64,000 bases of DNA, from contig CM046874.1 in assembly GCA_025667525.1 (NCBI GenBank), forward strand, positions 425,342,400-425,406,399. The letters are read 5' to 3'. A program made the position numbers and the translations under genes. Of the stretch, positions 25,442-38,800 are shown piece after piece (the first letter of the stretch is position 1; the number at the start of each line of letters is the position of its first letter). Under the pieces are notes generated by a model. The model saw only the letters and a program-made list of their open reading frames with translations, made no database searches and was not told where the DNA came from. The stretch comes from Glebionis coronaria. Its lineage: Eukaryota > Streptophyta > Magnoliopsida > Asterales > Asteraceae.

Positions 25442-27864
25442 CATAGTATCACTTATTGAAACAAACAAAAAAATAAACTAAGAAGGAACATGGATCTCCT
25501 TCTAAATGCATTCCTACGCGACTCCAATCCTAGCCACATATGTTCTCACGCTTAACCACTTTATCACCTGAAAGAGACACTAAAACACGTCAACATAATG
25601 TTGGTGAGAGTCATAGGTTTAGACTCCAACCGAAAACAGATTAAAATAAGTTGTGAACCACCATAAACCACTAAACATATGGACAATGTGCTACAAGTAT
25701 GCATTAACAACTAACATTCAAGATCAATCATTCCAAACCAAATCCAAGGCTCCTAGCCTTACCAAACACCATGGTACCATAGGCGCCCATACACCTATGT
25801 ACCAATCCCAAGGCCCCGCCTTGTCATTATCCATTGGTCCCATAGATGCTCACACATCTATGTACCTTCCCAAATACCCGCCTTGTCAACATCCCCTTGG
25901 TACCAAGTCAAACCACAATAACTAAGACGGTACGTGTCCCCCGATCCAAATCATAAACACAATCAAAAATCACATAGCAGTTAATCACATAAGTGCACAC
26001 ACAAGTCCATCACAAACCATAAAAACATTCACAGCATTAGTTACAAAACCATACAGTGTCTCTTCCATCCCATCTGGAATTGAAAATCTTTAAAATATAT
26101 GGGACTATGAAACTCACCAGATTGAGCTTCTCCAAAAATCCGCGCACTAGCAAAAAGCTAACAAACAAAAGCACACAATCAAAACATGAACCAAACACTA
26201 AGATGGCTCATCAACCCATGATGGACATCTAACCTTCTCCCACATATATACCTCATTTATATGCTCTAATCATCTCATTACACCCCTCTATAAAGCCCTT
26301 AACTTAGTTTACTTCATAACCCATCTCGTTAACATTTTACCCAAAACAGTCCCGGTTTTTAGGTCTCCAAACTATAAGCCAAACACCCACCTAACCATAC
26401 CCATGATCTCTGTAAAGTAAACCCTATGCCCTTACATATGTCAGCTAACTCCTCCCTTTTGCCCCAACCTTAAAGCTACTGTTAAGGCCCCGATATATAT
26501 ATATATACTTCTGCCTATCCGCATATTACCGATTTTGAACATACAAAAAGTTTGTAATGATTAGGGGGTCTTACCCTAACCCATTTGCTTATCCACCCTT
26601 CATGTCTCTTATTTAATATATAAAACAACTACCATGCTCATTAGAGGGCTCAAGTGTACTCCTAAGTACCCCAATCACCTTAAAACATTAAATTAAACCT
26701 GACTGATTTCAAAACTGTTTTGACCTCCGACTGTTGTAACCTGTATTTGACCCACCTCCCTACCTCCAATTTAGTTCTCGTTTCTTGCATTTGAAAGCCA
26801 CTTCAATTACCTATTCAGGGATGCTTCGATCGCAAAATAAGGGTTTGTAGAACTCTAGATATTATCAAAACAAGTGACATAAAAGTTTGCCCAGTTTTTA
26901 AAAACGAATTTAACACAATTAGCTTAATTAATTACCATCACCATGTATAATTATTATTTCTAATTAATCTAATCATGTTTATACCATTATAATACAGAAT
27001 TTATAATTAACTTAACCCTAGATCCATCATGTATTGATTGTAAGAGAATTAAAAACAATTTAATTAAAAAGTGAATTGAAGATTTTACCTTAGAATTTTT
27101 GAAAGAAGAAAAATTAATGAAGAACCATAAATAGACTCCATTGATTTCGACTTAAACTTGATCTCCAGGGGATTATGATGTGTTTTTAGTTAATAAAAAT
27201 TCTTTATATAATTTCCTAACAAGTCCTTGGCCCATTACAAAAGCCCGGTTCCCTTTTTTCCTTTTTTTCCCTTTTCTTTCTTTTTAATCGGCCTAAACCG
27301 ACTTTAACATATATTTTTTTATTTTTTTTTATTTTGATTACTTATTATTATGTTATTAATAATACCTTAATTTACCTTAATTTATTTCAGCTCCTAAAGC
27401 CTCCGAAACCTTAAAACCATAAAACTAGTCAATTTTACGCGTATACCAAAAAAACGTAAAATATACCGTTTTAAAGAAAATCTTAAATTTTGAAATAAAC
27501 TTTTAAACTAAGTCCTAAATGACTTAAAACCATCCCGAAAAATACTCCCATGACTAAACACTTTACCCGAGACCTCTAAATGCTAAACCCCAAATCGTAA
27601 AAAAAATACGATTTACTATAATACTTATACGTATACGTAAACACCAAAATAACACCATTTCATTTCATAGTCACCAATTTGTGAACTCATGAACATGAAA
27701 TAACCGTTCCTCGATTTACTTATGAGTACCATATACCCATAAACGATGTCCACACCAACTTCGTTCACGCAAAATAAACATGTAAACACACAAAACACAT
27801 AGTCACACATAAAATAACCTAAAAATAAGACCGAGTGACGAACCTCAAAACCACGGTTGTCACA
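25442..27864 (-). repeat. Element B 5' LTR, right fragment
   Basis: Continues the LTR begun at 11437 and matches 3911-6337. It ends GGTTGTCACA before the target duplication TGCAC (27865-27869). Confidence 0.95.
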
Positions 27865-28121
27865 TGCACCGCCGCTTGAACAGCTGCAACAGCAGTTGTA
27901 GCCTCATTCTCATTATTGCGTCTGGGTGGCATCTAAAAGTTTAAAAAGGATAACATGATTAACTTGTTAGAAACATGGAATAAAAAATCTGAAATATGCA
28001 TGAGGTAGTTCATGAAGGCATAGCCAACAAAATATGACATGAATACTGGTGAACGCCTATGGTCAGTTCACAAAATGACAATCGACTGAAAACATGAATC
28101 TGACCTGAGTAAGGATGAACG
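27865..28121 (-). pseudogene. Element A gag N-terminus and part of its leader
   Basis: ATG at 27931-27933 starts MPPRRNNENEATTAVAAVQ on the minus strand and runs into the B insertion. Reading across the insertion it continues into gag at 3692. Leader sequence follows to 28121, including a GTGAAC ... GTTCAC hairpin at 28049-28071. The C target duplication GAACG is at 28117-28121. Confidence 0.85.
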
Positions 28122-30722
28122 TGTAACACCCCACTTGGATAAGTGGACCGTTACGTGTATTTATGGCGTGTCATCAAAGCATAAGGTAAATGTCCTAAAA
28201 CATTAACTGACCATAAAGGAAATACCGGAATCAAACATCGGCAATCCAAACATAATCCCAAAACATGAAAAGTAAAAATACTGAAGGAAAGGACTAAACA
28301 ATGTCCAAATAAGCATAATAATGTAAGTACATAAGGTAAGAAGTCTGGATAGCTTCCATCCAAATGCACATGCTCTCAGAATCCTAACAGTGTCCTGGTG
28401 TACTTGCCGTTAGAACATGAAAGTGAACTACGGCTGAGCATAACGCTCAGTGAACGGATATAAAGCATGATAAGGAATTACTGAAATGAAGCAGATGATA
28501 AAATACTGGAGCTGTAAGACTGATAAGTAAAGTTGCAGCGGAAAATCTGTGTATAATATGTAAAGTCTGATTTATAAATAATAAAGCTGAACTGTTATCT
28601 GTTAAATCTGAAAAACGTGCATTTACTGTATTTTAATTGCCAGAGCTTATATAGATCATGTGCTGTAACAACGGTGCATGAATAACTGGAGGGGTGACCT
28701 CGTCATGCTGTAGAGGGGTGACCCTCTAAATAACTGTAGAGGGGTGACCTCTAAATAACTGTGCTGGGTGGAGGGATCAGCTCCAATGTGAAGGATGTAG
28801 AGCACACACCACATTCACCCTGATATCTTGTAAACTGATAAGCCTAGGATGCATCCATACGCCCCACTAAACATACATATAAAAATGGCCAAACTGAACA
28901 TGAGTGGGACGATGTAGGATATCACTCTCCTGCATGTGAGTCACGACACCGGTGCCTCTAGTGCCGTGGTTACGGTACCTCCGTAACTAGTACATAAACT
29001 GGTCATGCTTGTACATAATGCTCAGGCAATTTATTTAGTTATTAACATGATTACTGATAAGCTTAAACATATGCTGGGGAAAACATTTGGCTGCGGACGG
29101 GGAATCCTAATCATGCATAAGAAAGGAAGTCCTTACTGAAAGGACGAAAAATCCGTACCTTTGCTAAATCGACGTGAATTCGAAAGCTCGACTCGGTCAT
29201 CCTTCAAATACCCTACACCAATTATGTAGCTATGATTTAAAAACCTATTTACTTAATACATCTTTAACTCCTATCTTATAGCCATCTGATCCATTTTTTA
29301 TACGTATGACTTGCATGACAAATCTTAAAATTTTATCATTCACATGACATAACGTCAAAATTTAGATATTTCATATTTTTAAACTTTATATTAGAAATTG
29401 GTCACCTTCTTCCTCGGAACATACATGACCATGGATTAAAATGCCTTCTATACTCATTTTACAAACGGATGTGTGCGTTAGAACTCGACTTTAGTAAAGC
29501 ATGTATATCATGTCGTTTATATGTTCAAAACATTACACATATCGTAACCTTTCGAAACCCGCGACTTATTGATTCGTTCCTAATGTAATACTTCTATGTG
29601 GTGATTTGTAAATGAATGTAACCATACTATTGTTTCAAGAAAAGTACTATGTAATGGTTAAATATGTAGTTTATCCAACCGTCCAAGCCTGAGCTTCGAT
29701 TTCTATTTTCTTCCAATGACTGTATCAACTTGCTTGTTCAAGTTAAAAGCATATCTACTCCATATAAGCACTCACATGTTTTTAACTATTTTATCATATT
29801 AAATCTAGTACAACAATATTTATCATTATGTAAAGCGTACTTGTAACGTATAAGATGTACCTCCAAACGATAGATCGAAATCGAACCATGGACACGGTCG
29901 CTATTTTATGGCAAGATATGCTTGGAGCCGATCCCAACGCGTCTTCAAAACACTACTCGATCGCAGCAAGCCTCTAACGCATGAAACAAAACACACCTAC
30001 GCACGGCCAGAAACCGCATCCAAAACTCGAACGACAACCATGAACCAAGCATGAACTCAAACGAAACTAAACCACGGAAACGTACTCACGTAGACAAGCA
30101 AGACCCGGACTATACACTATTCACGAAGCATAGAAAGAACTCGTCATGCCACCAATTATAGCGCTTCAAACAAAGCCTTTAACCCAAATGTGAAACGATC
30201 GAACCAACATAAGCACCGAATTCAATGCGAGATAACCGAGCCAAACCTCAAACGTACATATGAATAGGACATGAGTCCAAGCACATACTACAATCAAGGC
30301 TTAGACTCAAACTTATAACTTGTACTCACTTTTGCGCATGAACATATGTTGAGATTAGGGTTTTATGAATGGTGGCTATAAAATGGAGAGACTATGGTTA
30401 ATTAAAACGATCTTGGGTCAAGAAGTTTAGAATTTTGATGCAAAAGAAACGCTTGAGAATTAATGGTTTACATTCAAATCAGAAGAAAGGTTGACCACGT
30501 TTCAATTTAAATGACTAGCGGATATTCTATTTTTGTATGTGAGATATGAAATGATTTAATTCTTAGCCAAAAAAATAAAATAAAAATAAAAAAAATGAAT
30601 AATTATCTATTTGAAATATTTAAATAAAACTAAGACTGCGTAATTACTGATAACGTTTAATTATTTTTAGAGCTGAGACTACGCGTATTTAATATTTAAA
30701 GATTTTAAATACGGGTTTTACA
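28122..30722 (-). repeat. Element C 3' LTR
   Basis: 2601-bp LTR. A near-copy lies at 36662-39260 and a partial one at 35350-35877. It includes a short AGAGGGGTGACCTCTAAATAACTGT tandem motif near 28675-28770. Confidence 0.93.
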
Positions 30723-30745
30723 ATTCTTCCCCTCTAAAAAGAATA
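30723..30745 (-). other. Element C polypurine tract
   Basis: The minus strand reads TTAGAGGGGAAGAAT directly before TGTAAAACCC, the LTR edge. This sets the minus orientation of the element. Confidence 0.85.
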
Positions 30746-33700
30746 ATTCGTCCCCGAATTAAAGGTAATAAGCTGATGAAGTTATAAGAACTGAAAGAAC
30801 ACATAAACTGAAAAGACAAATAAGCTGAAGGATAATTTGTCTTCTAACTAAGACATAATGCTACTGATAGGTATAAACCTGACATGACTGAAATGATCAT
30901 GTAACGTGACATGGCTGAAGAATTTAACTAAATTATTGAAGGAAAGGATAAGAGGTCCGGATGGACTCCTCCGTTCCGGGTGGACATCAGCTCGAAACGA
31001 CTCCTTCAAAGGTTTAAACACAATGAAAAATCTTGGTCCTGATGACCCTGACCTGATGAATACTGAATAGTTCCTGGTTCCATACTTAAGATGGATTTCA
31101 TGAATCTAATAGAAAGAACAAGCTATAGCATGTGGATACATGAAACGGTACGTATAATATCCTGAAAGATAACCTTTACATATCTGAGCAAGCTGCTGAA
31201 AGTATATAGGGACGAACTACGTGAACAATTGTGAACGTGCTACGTGTGCAATTGTGAATGTGGTTCACAATTATATGAGGAACGATGGCATGGAATATAT
31301 CATGAACGTGATACATGAACATACTATGAACGTGATACTTGGACATATCATGAACGTATGCTGACTGGGGGAGGAATGCCAAACGATACGACCTGAGATG
31401 TGAAACGTCTGCCTGGGTATGGAGAAGCTCTGCTAGCTTGAGTCTGGTTCCTTAAGCTTTCTGTAACCGAATTCGGTAATAAACTGTGAAACGTGTATCG
31501 TGAAATGGCATACGAACTTGAACGTAAACAATGTTATGAACACAAACGTGAGCTTAAATCACGTGATAGCATAAAAGATGAACTGAAACAGTATCATACT
31601 GCGAGTGAGACGTAAACATGAAAGTGAAAATAAACGTGAACGTAAAGTGAACGTAAACACACACGGAATCGTTAACATGAATTCTGTCTGATATGATGGT
31701 CAATGGAATGCCTTGAAATCGTACGATTTACTGCAGGTCCGCTACTGCGTAATCCTTTCGGATGAAAGAAAACGCGTAGGCTGATTACATGGTCGACATT
31801 GACTTATATAGTTTCATACTTTTTCTGAGTCTGTGGTAAACTGGTAACAATCTCCATGGAGTCTTGTCTCCTTTCGGTCCAGAATTTCTACTGGTAGTAA
31901 TAACTCGATAGCATTACGGCGTTATATCTTAAACCTGCTAGCATGGCAGGCATTAGATATAAACATAGCTGCCTCAACGTGTTATACTGTTTCTATCAAA
32001 GTCCTGCCTAGATTTTTGGTACATTCTGGTGGAAATCTGGTTGGATAATCATAAAACATTTTTAGTGAGAACTGTCGGCAATTTCTGCGGTAGTAGTCAA
32101 TTGAGTTCTAGAAACTTTTGTACTTCGTTCACAGACGTCGGTCTTGACCATTTGGTGATGGTCTTCACCTTCGCAGCATTGTTTGAAATTTCTTTCTGCT
32201 GAAGTAGGAGGGCTCAGAAATGTCACTTTGTTCATCTGGGATATACATCTGGAAAGCTATGTATATAATTTTCTCCTGTCGAAGAATCTGCAGGATCATG
32301 AAAAGGTGATTCCCATGTTTTCTCTAGAACTTAGAGGATAGGAATGTTAGTTATGATTTTACTGACGATTTTGTCTGGAAATACATGAAAAGTTTTATTC
32401 ATAAATTTCATACTATAGCTGGGCATTAGGGAGCTCAGACGTATAAGTCAAAAATTTTAGAGAGGCTACAACCTGTTCCACAACAATCTGGAAAACATCA
32501 TGTTCTTCTCTCACCACGGCTGGTGGCATGGTCGCTAATTGTTTTGGAAAATATTAAGACATCTTAGCAGGTCATGTAACCTCCTATTCGTAGATTGGGT
32601 ATCGTTTTATGAATGGCGATCTTGTAAATTTTCGGTGATCGATACATGATCTCATGTTACCGGTCTTCTTTCTGATAGACAAAAATGGTACACCTCCTGG
32701 TGGTGCGCTAGGGTGAATAAAGCCTCGTTCTGGTAACTTTTGCAGTAATTCCTGCAACTCTTTTAACTTAGCTGAAGTCCTGCGGCAAAGTGTTCTAAAA
32801 AAGTTTCTGTCCTTGAGACAAGTTCGATGTTAACCTCTGTCTCGTGGTTAGGAAGGAATTTCTAGAAAACCTTCTGAATTTTTGTTTTTATTTTTTTTTA
32901 TCTGAAGACTCTAGAAAAAAAAATCCGTCGATCATGAATTTAAGGAGCTTCAAAAGTGGATTTATATCTTATAGCTATAAAGGTCTTAGTAGCTTTTGAA
33001 TGATAAGTTACTCGCTGTACATCATAACAACTTGTACTGATTTTATTGGAGAAAATAACATTTCTATCTTTGGGAGTCAGTCAGACGGATCTTGTCTTCA
33101 ACTGGGATGAAAAGTATTTATAAATACGGTGATACTGTGGAGTCTTTTCTGGCTGGGAGGTAGAAAATGTCTTATTTAGATAAAGCTGACATATGAATAA
33201 TTGAGCAAGCATGGCGGATCTTGCTGAAGGTGTTTGTTTGTAATCTTACAGAATGAGCTCTGTGTGTCTAATCTGAATAATACTCTAGTGGTGGTGACTA
33301 AATCTTTAAATGATCTGATTCATGCGTGGCATAATAGAAAGGGGTAGACCCCCTTTCTGAAAGGTACCCTGAATTACCGAGGGCATGGTTTAGAAACATA
33401 CAGGAGTTATGAGTTCTGACTGGTATTTTGAGAAAAGATTCGTATGACGTTTATAATGGATGGTGTCCTGATATGTGTCTTCCGAAATGATACATGAGAT
33501 CTATGTCTTGACTGATGTCTTGACATGTGCTTTAGTGGATGAATTTGGACAAGGTTGAAAATTTTTGGTAACTGCTAGGATTGGGGAACCGGTTAGACTA
33601 CTGACCTCTTGTATTTCTGGTCACGTCCGTGCCGGAGTTCCGATGTTTACTGGCTGATTAATTATAAGTACGATGGTTGTCACTACTGCTTTGTCTGTCA

Positions 33701-35330
33701 CTTTATGACGGTCATTATCATGACCGTGGTTCATGTAACTATTTTGTTGAGTGGTCGGCTGGTTCCGGTTCCCACTCTTCTGAATAACGGTTAGCTGGGT
33801 GAAATGTGACATCTAGCTGAGGAGGTAAAAGTATGGAATGGAATGGTAGTGTCTGATGGTTGAAATTTATTCTTGTCAGACATTTCAAATTTATAGTTTT
33901 TGTCTTTGTTCTGCAGAGTCTTCATCGTATAAACGGCATCAGCATCTTGAGAAATCTCCAAAGTATCAGCACCATCAGCATTTGTGAAGTCTTCAAAGTG
34001 TCAGCGGCATCAGCATCTGGCAAAATCTTCGACTCACGAGCAGCATCAGCACCTGGTATAATATCGACATGTGGAAACGCCTGAGATGATTGAGAATCGA
34101 TTAGCAATATCCATGGAGTAGGGTACCTGGGGTACACCTGGACTACTCTACATGAAGTACAGAATGAATACTGCACATGGAGCATATCTGAGACACTATA
34201 CGTGGAGTACACATGCAATACTATACATGGAGTATAACTGAGACACTGTACGTGTGATACATATGGAATACTGTACATGACGCTGGTGGAAATTTTATGG
34301 GATGACCGATACTGGTGTTAATTGTCTGACGTGATCAAAGAATAAATTGATTTAAACGGTAGTAAACTGAACGGAAACGAGTAACATGATAGCCTGTAAT
34401 TCCTGCGCAGACTTAATGCTGGTTGTACAGAGGCTGAAAAGTATGATTAACCGGAGTTTCATCAATGTTCAATATGAAGACATGATTGATGAAGGCTAGA
34501 ACATGATTTATCATGAAATATGGTTTTACTGTAACCGTTCTATATCTTAGCATGAAAACATCATCACTCTGCTGAAAGCATAATCCTTGTAAGGAGACAT
34601 GAAACTGAATCAGCGTGGAAACAACATTAACTTGAGATTGTGAAAACTGGACTGTCACAAAGAGCATAAGAGTATGATCAACTAGGGTTTAACAACGACT
34701 AATATGGATGGCTATGGTGCAACCCATGGAATTCAAAGATGAAAACATGTGACTAGGCATGGGCGATTCTGGTTCGATCCATACTTATCAAAATTTTCCG
34801 AGAATTGTCATGCATAGAAATTTTACGATCTGGGACTAAATATGGATGATTGTAGTCCAATCCATACTTGTCAAAATTTTATGTAATGTCCTGATATGAG
34901 CAAAGGTGAACGTCTATGGTTCAGTTCACAAAACAATATTCGACTGAAAGCATGAAAATTTGACCTGATTAATCGTGAACGTTTATGGCTGGTTCACCAA
35001 GTAATATTTTACTGAAAACATGAATCTGTCATGAGTAAGGGTAAACGCCTATGGGTCAGTTTTACCAAAACAAATCTAAACGGGCAAGGGTGAACGCTTA
35101 TGGGTCGGTTCACTAAAACAAAATTTCGTAGAAAAGCACATGCGACTAAGTATGGCCAGTCCTGTACCAACCTTTTACTTAGTCAAAATTTTAAGAAAAC
35201 TGACTGATAACTGAAGAAAATTGACTGATAATTGCATGAGAAACATGAAAGATAACAACGCCAAAATCTGGGAAGCTCCTAGTGACTACCCACTAGTCAC
35301 AGGTCAAGTTTTAGAGCCTACAGGTCGAAC
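30746..35330 (-). pseudogene. Element C decayed gag-pol and leader
   Basis: No long open frame. Recognisable minus-strand remnants occur in the right order for Tekay. Gag C-terminal sequence lies near 33590-33800. The reverse transcriptase N-terminus lies at 32510-32790 (AKLKELQELLQKLPERGFIH ... GGVPFLSIRKKTGNMR). Integrase core lies near 31690-31850 (VRFQGIPLTIISDR). Around 31200-31370, 31500-31680 and 33950-34280 the sequence has become runs of degenerate short repeats: GAACGTG or GAACGTAAA words, a CAGCATCAGCA unit, and GTAC-rich GGAGTACA units. The leader (about 34680-35190) carries stem-loop units. Confidence 0.72.
34751..35184 (-). repeat. Element C leader stem-loop array
   Basis: Seven hairpin-capable units of about 25-40 bp, 50-80 bp apart: 34751-34789, 34834-34872, 34906-34929, 34975-34997, 35040-35066, 35090-35113 and 35144-35184. 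Two arm types occur, GTGAAC/GTTCAC and GACTAAGTA/TACTTAGTC. Loops often hold a TATGG core. In unit 35040-35066 both arms changed together (GGTAAAC with GTTTTACC). Confidence 0.8.
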
Positions 35331-35345
35331 CTGGCTCTGATACCA
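35331..35345 (-). other. Element C primer-binding site (initiator Met tRNA)
   Basis: The minus strand reads TGGTATCAGAGCCAG, four bases inside the LTR. Standard initiator-Met primer site. Confidence 0.9.
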
Positions 35346-35349
35346 TAAT

Positions 35350-35877
35350 TTTAACACTCCACTTGGATAAGTGGACCGTTACGTATATTTATGGCGTGTC
35401 ATCAAAGCATAAGGTAAATGTCCTAAAACATTAACTGACCATAAAGGAAATACCGGAATCAAACATCGGCAATCCAAACATAAGCCCAAAACATGAAAAG
35501 TAAAAATACTAAAGGAAAGGACTAAACAATGTCCAAATAAGCAGAATAATGTAAGTACATAAGGTAAGAAGTCTGGATAGCTTCCATCCAAATGCACATG
35601 CTCTCAGAATCCTAACAGCGTCCTGGTGTACCTGCCGTTAGAACATGAAAGGGAACTACGGCTGAGCATAACGCTTAGTGAACGGGTATAAAGCATGATA
35701 AGGAATTACTGAAATGAAGCAGATGATAAAATACTGGAGCTGTAAGACTGATAAGTAAAGTTGCAGCGGAAAATCTGTGTATAATATGTAAAGTCTGATT
35801 TATAAATAATAAAGCTGAACTGTTATCTGTTAAATCTGAAAAACGTGCATTTACTGTATTTTAATTGCCAGAGCTTA
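35350..35877 (-). repeat. Element C 5' LTR, truncated
   Basis: Matches 28122-28650 but begins TTTAACACT instead of TGTAACACC, a mutated LTR edge. It stops inside the LTR at the duplication junction. Confidence 0.92.
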
Positions 35878-38800
35878 TTACTTATTATTATGTTATTAAT
35901 AATACCTTAATTTACCTTAATTTATTCCAGCTCCTAAAGCCTCCGAAACCTTAAAACCATAAAACTAGTCAATTTTACGCGTATACCAAAAAAACGTAAA
36001 ATATACCGTTTTAAAAAAAATCTTAAATTTTGAAATAAACTTTTAAACTAAGTCCTAAATGACTTAAAACCATCCCGAAAAATACTCCCATGACTAAACA
36101 CCTTACCCGAGACCTCTAAATGCTAAACCCCAAATCGTAAAAAAAATACGATTTACTATAATACTTATACGTATACGTAAACACCAAAATAACACCATTT
36201 CATTTCATAGTCACCAATTTGTGAACTCATGAACATGAAATAACCGTTCCTCGATTTACTTATGAGTACCATATACCCATAAACGATGTCCACACCAACT
36301 TCGTTCACGCAAAATAAACATGTAAACACACAAAACACATAGTTACACATAAAATAACCTAAAAATAAGACCGAGTGACGAACCTCAAAACCACGGTTGT
36401 CACATGCACCGCCGCTTGAACAGCTGCAACAGCAGTTGTAGCCTCATTCTCATTATTGCGTCTGGGTGGCATCTAAAAGTTTAAAAAGGATAACATGATT
36501 AACTTGTTAGAAACATGGAATAAAAAATCTGAAATATGCATGAGGTAGTTCATGAAGGCATAGCCAACAAAATATGACATGAATACTGGTGAACGCCTAT
36601 AGTCAGTTCAGAAAATGACAATCGACTGAAAACATGAATCTGACATGAGTAAGGATGAACGTGTAACACCCCACTTGGATAAGTGGACCGTTACGTGTAT
36701 TTATGGCGTGTCATCAAAGCATAAGGTAAATGTCCTAAAACATTAACTGACCATAAAGGAAATACCGGAATCAAACATCGGCAATCCAAACATAAGCCCA
36801 AAACATGAAAAGTAAAAATACTGAAGGAAAGGACTAAACAATGTCCAAATAAGCAGAATAATGTAAGTACATAAGGTAAGAAGTCTGGATAGCTTCCATC
36901 CAAATGCACATGCTCTCAGAATCCTAACAACGTCCTGGTGTACCTGCCGTTAGAACACGAAAGTGAACTACGGTTGAGCATAACGCTCAGTGAACGGATA
37001 TAAAGCATGATAAGGAATTACTGAAATGAAGCAGATGATAAAATACTGGAGCTGTAAGACTGATAATAAAGTTGCAGCGGAAAATCTGTGTATAATATGT
37101 AAAGTCTGATTTATAAATAATAAAGCTGAACTGTTATCTGTTAAATCTGAAAAACGTGCATTTACTGTATTTTAATTGCCAGAGCTTATATAGATCATGT
37201 GCTGTAACAACGGTGCATGAATAACTGGAGGGGTGACCTCGTCATGCTGTAGAGGGGTGACCTCTAAATAACTGTAGAGGGGTGACCTCTAAATAACTGT
37301 GCTGGATGGAGGGATCAGCTCCAATGTGAAGGATGTAGAGCACACACCACATTCACTCTGATATCTTGTAAACTGATAAGCCTAGGATGCATCCATACGC
37401 CCCACTAAACATACATATAAAAATGGCCAAACTGAACATGAGTGGGACGATGCAGGATATCACTCTCCTGCATGTGAGTCACGACACCGATGCCTCTAGT
37501 GCCGTGGTTACGGTACCTCTGTAACTAGTACATAAACTGGTCATGCTTGTACATAATGCTCAGGCAATTTATTTAGTTATTAACATGATTACTGATAAGC
37601 TTAAACATATGCTGGGGAAAACATTTGGATGCAGACGGGGAATCCTAATCATGCATAAGAAATGAAGTCCTTACTGAAAGGACGGAAAATCCGTACCTTT
37701 GCTAAATCGACGTGAATTCGAAAGCTCGACTCGGTCATCCTTCAAATAACCTACACCAATTATGTAGCTATGATTTAAAAACCTATTTACTTAATACATC
37801 TTTAACTCCTATCTTATAGCCATCTGATCCATTTTCTATACGTATGACTTGCATGACAAATCTTAAAATTTTATCATTCACATGACATAACGTCAAAATT
37901 TAGATATTTCATATTTTTAAACTTTATATTAGAAATTGGTCACCTTCTTCCTCGGAACATACATGACCATGGATTAAAATGCCTTCTATACTCATTTTAC
38001 AAACGGATGTGTGCGTTAGAACTCGACTTTAGTAAAGCATGTATATCATGTCGTTTATATGTTCAAAACATTACACATATCGTAACCTTTCGAAACCCGC
38101 GACTTATTGATTCATTCCTAATGTAATACTTCTATGTGGTGATTTGTAAATGAATGTAACCATACTACTGTTTCAAGAAAAGTAATATGTAATGGTTAAA
38201 TATGTAGTTTATCCAACCGTCCAAGCCTGAGCTTCGATTTCTATTTTCTTCCAATGACTGTATCAACTAGCTTGTTCAAGTTAAAAGCATATCTACTCCA
38301 TATAAGCATTCACATGTTTTTAACTATTTTATCATATTAAATCTAGTACAACAATATTTATCATTATGTAAAGCGTACTTGTAGCGTATAAGATGTACCT
38401 CCAAACGATAGATCGAAATCGAACCATGGACACGGTCGCTATTTTATGGCAAGATATGCTTGGAGCCGATCCCAACGCGTCTTCAAAACACTACTCGATC
38501 GCAGCAAGCCTCTAACGCATGAAACAAAACACACCCACGCACGGCCAGAAACCGCATCCAAAACTCGAACGACAACCATGAACCAAGCATGAACTCAAAC
38601 GAAACTAAACCACGGAAACGTACTCACGTAGACGAGCAAGACCCGGACTATACACTATTCACGAAGCATAGAAAGAACTCGTCATGCCACCAATTATAGC
38701 GCTTCAAACAAAGCCTTTAACCCAAATGTGAAACGATCGAACCAACATAAGCACCGAATTCAATGCGAGATAACCGAGCCAAACCTCAAACGTACATATG

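Larger units (their letters stand above)
3693..27864 (-). mobile_element. Element B: Tekay-type Ty3/gypsy retrotransposon, complete but decayed and split by D
   Basis: LTRs start TGTCACACCCC and end GGTTGTCACA. The flanking 5-bp duplication is TGCAC (3688-3692 and 27865-27869). Without nested element D it would be about 10.4 kb. The left LTR (2645 bp) and the split right LTR (218 + 2423 bp) are nearly identical by eye. The internal part (6338-11436) carries a polypurine tract, integrase C-terminus, degenerate integrase and reverse transcriptase, a leader and an initiator-Met primer site. Coding sense is minus. The element sits inside the gag of element A. Confidence 0.93.
27337..35876. repeat. 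Tandem segmental duplication, first copy
   Basis: The segment from 27337 to at least 30722 reappears from 35877 with a constant offset of 8540 bp over the end of the B LTR, the A gag start and the start of the C LTR. Sequence identity is very high by eye. The junction at 35877 fuses the interior of a C LTR (GAGCTTAT) to the interior of the B LTR (ATTACTT) with about 2 bp of shared sequence. Confidence 0.9.
28122..35877 (-). mobile_element. Element C: Tekay-type Ty3/gypsy retrotransposon, right LTR truncated
   Basis: 3' LTR 28122-30722, decayed interior 30723-35349, 5' LTR 35350-35877 cut short by the duplication junction. LTRs start TGTAACACCCC and end GGGTTTTACA. The target duplication GAACG (28117-28121) reappears after the second LTR copy at 39261-39265. 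It belongs to the same LTR family as A (first several hundred bases clearly alike), so a relative inserted into A's leader. Confidence 0.88.
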
